A stretch of DNA of 10,884 nt, taken from positions 1-10,884 of the forward strand of contig JAKSCW010000218.1 of assembly GCA_022360375.1 (NCBI GenBank), read 5' to 3'. The stretch's first letter is position 1; each line of letters opens with the position of its first letter. Made by a program: the position numbers and the translations under genes. Below the pieces are notes generated by a model. The model was not told the origin of the DNA. It made no database searches and saw only the letters and a program-made list of their open reading frames with translations. Positions 1-5,585 of this stretch are shown here, piece by piece. The DNA is from Balneolales bacterium. Lineage in GTDB: Bacteria; Bacteroidota; Rhodothermia; Balneolales; Balneolaceae.

Positions 1-479
1 CCAAGTTCTTTAGCTGTGGCAATCAATTCTCCAAGTTGTTCCCCCTCTGTAATCGCTACGATAATAAGTACTGCATCCGCACCAAATGCCCTGGCTTCTG
101 TAACCTGATATGGATCAATAATGAAATCTTTGCGGAGCAGGGGTAATTGTACTCTCTTTGAAATTGCCGATAAGTATTCTAAATCTCCCTGAAAAAAAGG
201 TTCATCCGTGAGCACCGAAATGGCGGAAGCGCCTCCGTCCTGGTAGCGAAGAGCGATATCAACCGGGTGGAAGTTTTGCCTGATAACACCTTGCGAAGGG
301 GATGCTTTCTTAACTTCAGCAATAATGGACACTCCGTTTAGTTTAATCGCTTTTTTAAAATCATAGCGCTGCTTTTCAAAACCTTCAAATGAATAAAAAT
401 TATTGAGTGAAGTCCGCTGCATTCGCTTTTTCAAATCAGCTTTTGTCCGTTCCACTATTCGGTCAAGAATGGTTTTCAT
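1..479 (-). CDS. trpC: Indole-3-glycerol phosphate synthase, N-terminal part (cut by window edge)
   Basis: This enzyme closes the indole ring: it converts carboxyphenylamino-deoxyribulose phosphate to indole-3-glycerol phosphate in tryptophan synthesis, in the cytoplasm. I translated the reverse strand from the ATG at 479. The reading frame stays open to base 1, giving 159 residues of a protein usually about 255-270 long. Recognisable blocks are IIAEVKKASPSQG (residues 52-64, with the family's Glu55, Lys57, Ser60 and Pro61), ALRYQDGGASAISVLTDEP (76-94), PLLRKDFIIDPYQV (113-126, with catalytic Lys117) and ADAVLIIVAI. The C-terminal third, including the second catalytic Glu and the phosphate-binding loops, lies outside the window, so this is an edge truncation and not a broken gene. 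The start overlaps the trpD stop by one base (TAATG), which suggests translational coupling. No Trp codon occurs in the visible part. Confidence 0.96.
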   Translation of the reverse strand, partial: MKTILDRIVERTKADLKKRMQRTSLNNFYSFEGFEKQRYDFKKAIKLNGVSIIAEVKKASPSQGVIRQNFHPVDIALRYQDGGASAISVLTDEPFFQGDLEYLSAISKRVQLPLLRKDFIIDPYQVTEARAFGADAVLIIVAITEGEQLGELIATAKEL

Positions 480-1507
480 TATCCTGTTACACTATTTGTT
501 GCTTCAACAAAATTATCGAACATGCCTCTTGCCTTACCTGATTCTAAACTCTCTTCGGCTAGAATTTTGGCTTCTGCCAAGCTTACTACCTTTCCGGATG
601 CTTGTATTGCAAAACTGGCATTCAATAAAATAATATCTCTTTGAGCATCTGTCGCATTATTATCAAGGATATTCTCGAAGATTTCGGCATTTTTTTTAGG
701 CCCACCTCCTAAAAGCGAAGTTATAAGAACCCGGTTAAATGCAAGTGATTCCGGAACAAATGAAAATGGCATCGACAACATATTGTCTTTTATCTCGAAG
801 ATATCAGCATCCGCGGTAGTGCTTAATTCGTCGAGTCCATCATGGGAATGGAATGTATATGCAAATTCGGTATCCAAATTCGCCAGAATCTTCGCCATTT
901 TGTGGGCTACCTCCTTACTGAATGCGCCAATCACGTAGCGTTTCACCCCTGCTGGGTTACATAATGGGCCTAAAATGTTGAAGAATGTTCGAAAACCTAG
1001 TGCTCTTCGAGCCGGCATTACGTATTTCATGGCAGGGTGAAACATGGGCGCAAACATAAAAGCCAGCCCAACCTCTTTATACACTTTCGAAACCTGCTTA
1101 GCATTCAATTCAATTTTGGCTCCAAGCTGTTCCAATACATCGGCACTTCCACATTGACTTGAAGCGCTCCGGTTACCATGCTTAATTACCGGAACCCCGG
1201 CACCTGCAACCACAAATGCAGAAATTGTAGAGATATTGAACGTTCCGGATTTATCACCGCCGGTTCCCACTAAATCGATAGCTCCGTTCACATCTGCATT
1301 CACTTTCACCATCTTGTCGCGCATCACCCGAACAAAAGCTGTCAATTCATCCACCGATTCTCCCTTAACACGTAGTGCTGTTAAAAAACCAGCAACCTGC
1401 TCGGGACTTACGTTTCCCGATAAAATTTCATTTAACGCATAAATTGCTTCTGAAGGATTTAAATCCTCCGCGAATGAAAGGCGCTCTAGTATTTCTTTAA
1501 AATCCAT
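479..1507 (-). CDS. trpD: Anthranilate phosphoribosyltransferase
   Basis: This enzyme transfers phosphoribose from PRPP to anthranilate, the second step of the Trp pathway. At 342 residues it has full family length. The N-terminal helical part (about 1-70) is followed by the nucleoside-phosphorylase-like fold. The PRPP/Mg-binding GTGGD motif is at residues 81-85, followed by NIST (91-94), the anthranilate-site KHGNR (109-113), GPLCNPAGVKRYVIGAF near the middle, and HSHDGLDELS further on. All are intact, so I expect an active enzyme. It is a stand-alone trpD, not fused to trpG as in some enterobacteria. The ATG at 1507 shares its A with the last base of the trpG TAA stop (TAATG), and the gene's own stop overlaps trpC in the same way. 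The protein contains no tryptophan at all, consistent with an operon that must be translated when Trp is scarce. Confidence 0.97.
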   Translation of the reverse strand: MDFKEILERLSFAEDLNPSEAIYALNEILSGNVSPEQVAGFLTALRVKGESVDELTAFVRVMRDKMVKVNADVNGAIDLVGTGGDKSGTFNISTISAFVVAGAGVPVIKHGNRSASSQCGSADVLEQLGAKIELNAKQVSKVYKEVGLAFMFAPMFHPAMKYVMPARRALGFRTFFNILGPLCNPAGVKRYVIGAFSKEVAHKMAKILANLDTEFAYTFHSHDGLDELSTTADADIFEIKDNMLSMPFSFVPESLAFNRVLITSLLGGGPKKNAEIFENILDNNATDAQRDIILLNASFAIQASGKVVSLAEAKILAEESLESGKARGMFDNFVEATNSVTG

Positions 1508-2067
1508 TATTGTCTTATCCAGTTTTTAATCATTTTTGGTCCTTCCGTGGTAAGAATGCTTTCCGGATGGAATTGAATTCCTTCAATGCAGTATTCTTTG
1601 TGCCGAACACCCATTATTACTTCTCCGGTTTTAGCGGTAACCTCTAAAACATCGGGGATAGTTTCAGGGTCTAGTACTAATGAATGATAACGGGTTGCCG
1701 TGAAGTTTTCTTCTATTCCTTTAAAAATAGAATCCCCATCGTGTTCCACTTCCGACACCTTACCGTGCATTAAAGTGGGAGCATGAACTACCTGAGCACC
1801 AAATACTTCTCCTATCGCTTGATGCCCAAGACAAACACCTAAAATGGGAGTATCTTTACCCATTTCACGAATAACGTCTTCAGTAATTCCTGCTTGATGA
1901 GGTCGGCCAGGGCCAGGAGAAATCAGGATTTTTGTGGGGTTTAATGCCTTGATGTCATCAAGGCTCATTGCATCATTCCTGATCACCATGTAGTCATCTG
2001 TTTCAGCAGCAACCAAATGCACCAGGTTATAAGTAAATGAATCGTAATTGTCGATAATCAAGATCAT
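1507..2067 (-). CDS. trpG: Anthranilate synthase glutamine amidotransferase subunit
   Basis: This subunit hydrolyses glutamine and passes ammonia to TrpE for anthranilate formation. It is a 186-residue stand-alone class I amidotransferase of normal length. It opens with ILIIDNYDSFTYNLVH. ISPGPGRP (49-56) forms the oxyanion-loop region. The nucleophile Cys79 sits in GVCLGHQAIGEVFG, and His167 and Glu169 of the triad are in GIQFHPES. It could also serve PabB in folate synthesis, as single-copy TrpG/PabA proteins do; that is family knowledge and not shown here. The gene lies one base after the trpS stop and has the only clear Shine-Dalgarno site I see in the window (AAGGAG, 8-nt spacing). That fixes the ATG at 2067 and suggests independent initiation to match TrpE dosage despite the intervening trpS. 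Confidence 0.97.
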   Translation of the reverse strand: MILIIDNYDSFTYNLVHLVAAETDDYMVIRNDAMSLDDIKALNPTKILISPGPGRPHQAGITEDVIREMGKDTPILGVCLGHQAIGEVFGAQVVHAPTLMHGKVSEVEHDGDSIFKGIEENFTATRYHSLVLDPETIPDVLEVTAKTGEVIMGVRHKEYCIEGIQFHPESILTTEGPKMIKNWIRQ

Positions 2068-2068
2068 T

Positions 2069-3055
2069 TCAAAAGCTCCTTACAATTCCGGTCGCTTCTC
2101 GTATTGGTTGCATAACGCTTTCAGCCCTTTCGCGTGCTTTTTTTCCACCATCACTAAGCACATCTTTCACGTAGTTCAAATCCTGTTCCAGTTGTTTTCG
2201 TTTTTCTAAAGCTTCACTAAAATACTCTTTAATGAAACCCAACAATTCATTCTTCGCATGACCATAACCATATCCTCCAGCCCGATATTTCGCAGCAATA
2301 TCTTCCTGCTGTTCTTTACTGGCAAAGAGTTTAATTAAGGCAAAGACATTATCGCCATCCGGGTCTTTTGGATCTTCTAAAGGGGTTGAGTCCGTTTGAA
2401 TGGACATAACTATTTTTTTCAATGGCTTTCCTTCTCCAAAAATAGGGATCGTATTACCGTAACTTTTGCTCATTTTCCTGCCATCGGTTCCTGGTACAAC
2501 AGCAACAGACTTTACAATATGCTCCTCCGGAATTACCAGATACTCTCCTTCATATGCACGATTGAATTTTCCGGCCAGATCCCGACAAATTTCAATATTC
2601 TGTTTTTGGTCTTCGCCTACAGGCACCACATCCGAATGGTAAATCAAAATATCCGCTGCCTGCAAAACCGGGTATGTAAATAACCCAATATTTGGACTTA
2701 AGCCTGCCGCAATTTTGTCTTTATACGAAACACCTTTTTCCATTAGGCTAACCGGGGTAAGTGTTCCAAGTATCCATGCAAGTTCAATTACCTGAGGGAC
2801 ATCTGATTGAGCAAAAAAAGTCGCTTTTTCCGGATCGAGTCCAAGTGCAAGATAATCGAGGGTTACATCAATGGTGTTTTGGTAAAGAATTTCACCTTCC
2901 CGAACAGAAGTGAGTGAATGGTAATTCGCAATAAAGTAAAAGGCATCACCTTGTTCCTGCATGGCAATGTGCTGGCGGATGGCACCGAAATAATTCCCGA
3001 TATGCAGCTTACCGGAAGGCTGAATTCCTGAAAGGATGGTTTTCTTCTTGGTCAT
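2069..3055 (-). CDS. trpS: Tryptophanyl-tRNA synthetase
   Basis: This enzyme activates tryptophan with ATP and charges tRNA-Trp in the cytoplasm. It is a class I synthetase of normal bacterial length (328 residues). The HIGH signature appears as HIGN (18-21) within the typical PSGKLHIGNY context. KMSKS is intact at 194-198 in DGRKMSKSYGN. Other family blocks are FIANYHSLT (41-49), FTYPVLQAADILIYHSDVVPVG and GEDQKQNIE (147-155). The C-terminal helical anticodon-binding part is present. The gene sits between trpE and trpG: its ATG overlaps the trpE TGA by four bases (ATGA) and its stop is one base before trpG. This makes it part of the attenuator-controlled operon, an unusual place for an aminoacyl-tRNA synthetase. 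Whether a second housekeeping trpS exists elsewhere cannot be seen. Only one Trp occurs in the protein. Confidence 0.97.
   Translation of the reverse strand: MTKKKTILSGIQPSGKLHIGNYFGAIRQHIAMQEQGDAFYFIANYHSLTSVREGEILYQNTIDVTLDYLALGLDPEKATFFAQSDVPQVIELAWILGTLTPVSLMEKGVSYKDKIAAGLSPNIGLFTYPVLQAADILIYHSDVVPVGEDQKQNIEICRDLAGKFNRAYEGEYLVIPEEHIVKSVAVVPGTDGRKMSKSYGNTIPIFGEGKPLKKIVMSIQTDSTPLEDPKDPDGDNVFALIKLFASKEQQEDIAAKYRAGGYGYGHAKNELLGFIKEYFSEALEKRKQLEQDLNYVKDVLSDGGKKARERAESVMQPIREATGIVRSF
2076..2081 (-). promoter_or_regulatory. Shine-Dalgarno site of trpG
   Basis: On the minus strand AAGGAG lies 8 nt before the trpG ATG, inside the 3' end of trpS. No other gene start in the window has a comparably good purine-rich site. 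It supports the chosen trpG start and points to direct ribosome loading there. Confidence 0.7.
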
Positions 3056-4512
3056 TGAATGTCTAACGCTATGCTTAATGCCTGAACTAACGCTCCGGCT
3101 TTGTTCTGAGTTTCTTCAAATTCACGTTCAGGATCACTATCAGCAACGATCCCTGCACCAGCCTGAATGTACACCTTATCTCCCGAAACAACCATTGTTC
3201 GGATGGCGATACAGGTATCCATATTCCCTGAGAAATCGAAATATCCAACTGCCCCTGCATAGATACCTCGTTTAGTGGGTTCAAATTCATCAATGATTTC
3301 CATAGCCCGGATCTTCGGAGCACCGCTTACCGTTCCGGCAGGAAAACACTGCATCAAGGCATCTACCGAGGTTTTGTCCTCCGCCAATTTACCCTGTACA
3401 TCACTCACTATATGCATTACATGAGAATAACGCTCGATTACCTGGCTCCGAATTACTTCCACCGTTCCGGGTTTACACACCCTTGAAAGATCATTTCGGC
3501 CTAAATCTACCAACATGATGTGTTCCGCAATTTCTTTTGGATCGGCCAACAAATCCTTTTCCAGTTCCAAATCTTCCTGCATGGTTTTCCCCCTGGGGCG
3601 TGTTCCTGCAATTGGTAATACTCTCACTACTTCATCCTGCACACTTACCAATACTTCTGGTGAAGAACCGACAATAGTGAACTCATCAAAATCGAGATAA
3701 AATAAATACGGAGACGGATTTACCATTCTAAGTGCCCGGTACAACATAAATGAATCCCCATCCATACTGGCTTCAAAACGTTGGGAAAGAACCACCTGGA
3801 AAATGTCACCCTCATAAATGTAATCTTTGCCTTTTTGTACAATTTCCTTGAAGTATTCCTTTTTCATGTTACTGGAAAGAGAATCCGGGTAGATGCTAAA
3901 TTCACGGCGCGAATAATCGGAGTGCATTACTGCTTTTTCCATCTCTCCCAAAGCTTGTAACGCTTCCTGATAGGCAAGTTCAGCGTCTATTCCATCTTCA
4001 ATAAATACCGTTTTAATAAGTATAACCTGGTGCTTCACATGATCGAATGCAAAAATCTGATCATAGAATGCCCAGATAGCCTCAGGTATCTCCAAATCAT
4101 TTTCAGGAACATCAGGCAGATGCTCTACCAGCCGAAAAGTATCATATGCCGAAAACCCGACGGCACCACCCGTTAAGCGTGGTAAATTATGAAGTTCAGG
4201 TTCAGAATAAGCGGTAGTGAGCCTTTTCAGTTCCTCGAAGTAAGGAAGGTCAATCGAATGACTAACTCCGTGTCTTGTAAGTACCGTGTTTTGCCCGTCA
4301 AATGAGAGAATTTGGTAGGGATTTCTTCCAATAAATGAATAACGTGCAAGCTGCTCTCCTCCCTCTACCGACTCAAAAAGAAACGGAAGTTCTGCTCCTT
4401 CCCGAATGTTCAGGAATAAAGAAACCGGTGTAAGTACATCCGCCAAAAGTCGTTTGTATACCGGTATGGCCGTATATGATTTACTTAATTCTAAAAATTG
4501 AGACTTTTCCAT
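3052..4512 (-). CDS. trpE: Anthranilate synthase component I
   Basis: This enzyme converts chorismate plus ammonia (supplied by TrpG) to anthranilate, the committed step of Trp synthesis. At 486 residues it has full length. The N-terminal domain carries the feedback-site region: PFLFESVEGG (43-52, equivalent to the LLES element whose Ser contacts bound Trp in characterised enzymes) followed by RYSFIGRNP (57-65). The chorismate-binding domain shows YEGDIFQVVLSQRF (233-246), PSPYLF (266-271), GSSPEVL (282-288), IAGTRPRG (301-308), EHIMLVDLGRND (330-341), PAGTVSGAPK (391-400) and GAGIVADSDPEREFEET (452-468). The enzyme should therefore be active and Trp-inhibitable; the latter is inferred from the motif. 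The ATG at 4512 lies 11 nt after the terminator U-tract and has no Shine-Dalgarno site. The gene is first in the operon after the leader peptide and overlaps trpS by ATGA. It encodes one Trp. Confidence 0.98.
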   Translation of the reverse strand: MEKSQFLELSKSYTAIPVYKRLLADVLTPVSLFLNIREGAELPFLFESVEGGEQLARYSFIGRNPYQILSFDGQNTVLTRHGVSHSIDLPYFEELKRLTTAYSEPELHNLPRLTGGAVGFSAYDTFRLVEHLPDVPENDLEIPEAIWAFYDQIFAFDHVKHQVILIKTVFIEDGIDAELAYQEALQALGEMEKAVMHSDYSRREFSIYPDSLSSNMKKEYFKEIVQKGKDYIYEGDIFQVVLSQRFEASMDGDSFMLYRALRMVNPSPYLFYLDFDEFTIVGSSPEVLVSVQDEVVRVLPIAGTRPRGKTMQEDLELEKDLLADPKEIAEHIMLVDLGRNDLSRVCKPGTVEVIRSQVIERYSHVMHIVSDVQGKLAEDKTSVDALMQCFPAGTVSGAPKIRAMEIIDEFEPTKRGIYAGAVGYFDFSGNMDTCIAIRTMVVSGDKVYIQAGAGIVADSDPEREFEETQNKAGALVQALSIALDIQ

Positions 4513-4523
4513 GAATTAAAAAC

Positions 4524-4558
4524 AAAAAAAAACCCACTCTTCCGAAGGAACAGCGGGT
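4524..4558 (-). terminator. trp attenuator terminator (3:4 hairpin)
   Basis: In the minus-strand RNA, ACCCGCU pairs with AGUGGGU (7 bp, one G-U). A single G-G mismatch follows, then UUCC pairs with GGAA around a three-base loop, and eight U come directly after the stem. This is a textbook intrinsic terminator placed between the leader peptide and trpE, so it must act conditionally. Its ascending arm is also the target of the antiterminator arm at 4593-4600, as expected for attenuation. Confidence 0.93.
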
Positions 4559-4600
4559 GTATAAAATTCGTGAACCAAATTAACGCACAAATCCCGCTGT
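4550..4600 (-). promoter_or_regulatory. trp antiterminator pairing (2:3)
   Basis: ACAGCGGG (minus strand, 4600-4593), which lies inside the leader-peptide coding sequence, is perfectly complementary over 8 bp to CCCGCUGU (4557-4550), the ascending arm of the terminator. The two structures share bases and cannot coexist. When this pairing forms, the terminator stem is broken and transcription would continue into trpE. Confidence 0.88.
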
Positions 4601-4654
4601 ATTATCTACAGAAGGCCACCACCATGTGTTAATATTCAGTAGGTTCTTTTGCAT
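4580..4654 (-). CDS. trpL: trp operon leader peptide
   Basis: This is a 24-residue ORF, ATG to TAA, upstream of trpE. Residues 11-13 are three consecutive Trp codons (TGG TGG TGG, 4624-4616) in the context NTWWWPSV. Eleven codons follow them before the stop, which lies 10 nt beyond the antiterminator arm. A ribosome finishing translation would thus disturb the antiterminator, while one stalled at the Trp codons would mask the 5' arm of the small hairpin. The peptide is a sensor of charged tRNA-Trp and needs no function of its own. Three Trp in 24 residues contrasts with three in the whole visible remainder of the operon. The ATG has no Shine-Dalgarno site, and if the promoter candidate just upstream is right the transcript starts almost at this codon. 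The ORF is too short for routine gene calling. Confidence 0.92.
   Translation of the reverse strand: MQKNLLNINTWWWPSVDNTAGFVR
4597..4611 (-). promoter_or_regulatory. trp leader 1:2 pause-type hairpin
   Basis: CUGUA and UACAG form a perfect 5-bp stem with a 5-nt loop, starting four bases after the third Trp codon. Its 3' arm shares ACAG with the antiterminator arm. A ribosome stalled on the Trp codons would cover the 5' arm and free the antiterminator arm. The stem is short for a pause hairpin, so its role is less certain than that of the other two pairings. Confidence 0.65.
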
Positions 4655-4695
4655 TGCGCAACGAATATAGGAGCGCCCTTTTCGAAATGCAATGC
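4651..4695. repeat. Inverted repeat around the trp promoter
   Basis: GCATTGC (4651-4657) and GCAATGC (4689-4695) are perfect 7-bp inverted arms separated by 31 bp. They bracket the candidate -7 element and overlap the -33 TTG and the trpL start. Two 8-bp palindromes, TTGCGCAA (4654-4661) and TTTCGAAA (4680-4687), lie within. This could be an operator, or chance in a short region. Confidence 0.35.
4662..4692 (-). promoter_or_regulatory. Candidate promoter of the trp operon
   Basis: On the minus strand TTG (4692-4690) is followed by a 20-nt spacer and TATATTCG (4669-4662). This matches the Bacteroidota housekeeping pattern TTG-N19-21-TAnnTTTG with one mismatch (C for T). TATATT also works as a sigma70-like -10 with a 17-nt spacer from TTGCAT. 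Transcription would start about 0-5 nt before the trpL ATG, implying a leaderless or nearly leaderless leader ORF. The assignment is by pattern only. Confidence 0.45.
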
Positions 4696-4785
4696 CCATA
4701 TACAATTTAATTCCGTCAACTTCGTAGTGGACTTGTCATGTACATATCCGTAACATTGGCTGGTTAAAATTTTGTTCACTCGGAT

Positions 4786-5583
4786 TTGAAAAAACAAGCA
4801 TTTTCTATCTTATTTTTGGTCGTAGCCGCTGTATTCTTTTTGAAGTGCGATTCAACCAATTCTCCGGATAGTTTATTATCGGAAGAACCTATCATAACCT
4901 CTTTGTCGGTGTCTCCTGCGTTGATTGAATTTGATCGGGAAATCGATGGATTCAGAGATACTACGGTCACCTTCGAATTGGTAACTGAAATTGTTACGGA
5001 GATTGAAAATTTTCAACCTACATATGCCATTCTTGATGCCTCTACCAGGGATGGGTTAGTCGAGGGCGTCTTAACTGCAAACGGAAATGAGTATTCTGTT
5101 CAAGCTGAACTCAATATAAACACCACAACCATTCTTGATCTTGTTATTGTTGTGTATGCATTAAATGGGAATGGAAATGGAACTACCGCAGAAACATATG
5201 CCGGCATTAAGGGGTTTGCAGGTAGTGCACCTGTAATTGAAGAAGTAACAAGTCCGGGAACTATTAACAGGCCAGACACGGGAGCAATACCTGCTACCTT
5301 TACGGCTACCGTTACGGATTTAGACGGGAACGATACCATCGATGAAGTAACCCTGCGGATTATTGATCTTGAAACCGAAGAAATAGTTGAAATCCAGATG
5401 TCTGATGACGGTACTAATCGTGGTGATTTAGTTGCTAACGATCAGATTTATACCACTCAATTTGATATTACTCCCACCAATAACCGCCCCGAGCGATCAT
5501 ATAACATAGAATTCTTTGCGATTGATCTTGCCGGGTTATTAAGTGATACGGTAAGTACAACGTTTACAATAACCGATAATTAG
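4786..5583 (+). CDS. Putative lipoprotein with Ig-like domain, TTG start
   Basis: I cannot name this gene. The 265-residue protein begins with a charged-hydrophobic signal sequence (MKK, hydrophobic 6-19) followed by Cys21 in FFLKCDST, so a lipoprotein signal is likely. Lys at the position before Cys is atypical for a lipobox. Two beta-rich parts follow. The C-terminal one (about 148-263) starts APVIEEV and carries MSDDGTNRGDLVANDQIYT (205-223). This resembles the DDG...GD..AGDG.Y element of bacterial Ig-like, choice-of-anchor-type extracellular domains. An in-frame stop (TAA at 4765-4767) lies upstream and no ATG fits the signal sequence, so translation most likely starts at the TTG at 4786. 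It is first of four exported-protein genes, two bases before the propeller gene, and diverges from the trp operon. It probably sits in the outer membrane as an accessory of its neighbours; that is inference. Confidence 0.75.
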   Translation: MKKQAFSILFLVVAAVFFLKCDSTNSPDSLLSEEPIITSLSVSPALIEFDREIDGFRDTTVTFELVTEIVTEIENFQPTYAILDASTRDGLVEGVLTANGNEYSVQAELNINTTTILDLVIVVYALNGNGNGTTAETYAGIKGFAGSAPVIEEVTSPGTINRPDTGAIPATFTATVTDLDGNDTIDEVTLRIIDLETEEIVEIQMSDDGTNRGDLVANDQIYTTQFDITPTNNRPERSYNIEFFAIDLAGLLSDTVSTTFTITDN

Positions 5584-5585
5584 TT

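Noticed and set aside
1..479. trpC as a truncated pseudogene
   Set aside because: The frame is open to the window edge with all expected motifs intact, so the truncation is caused by the window.
403..1442. Short plus-strand ORFs opposite trpD and trpC (for example 403-633 and 1236-1442)
   Set aside because: They lie entirely antisense to well-supported genes, have no recognisable domains, and have low-complexity composition typical of shadow frames.
4524..4654. T-box riboswitch or TRAP-type control of trpE
   Set aside because: No T-box core sequence and no run of spaced GAG/UAG repeats is present; the tandem Trp codons and competing hairpins explain the region fully.
4705..4740. TTGACG (minus strand, about 4717-4722) followed by TATATG as an alternative trp promoter
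   Set aside because: The two elements are only about 11 nt apart, too close for a -35/-10 pair. The TTG-N20-TATATTCG pair nearer to trpL fits better.
4733..4785. Plus-strand promoter for the lipoprotein operon from TTGTCA (4733-4738) or AAATTTTG (4767-4774)
   Set aside because: TTGTCA has no -10 at the right distance. AAATTTTG has no partner TTG at 19-21 nt and would place the start within a few bases of the TTG codon. No call is justified.
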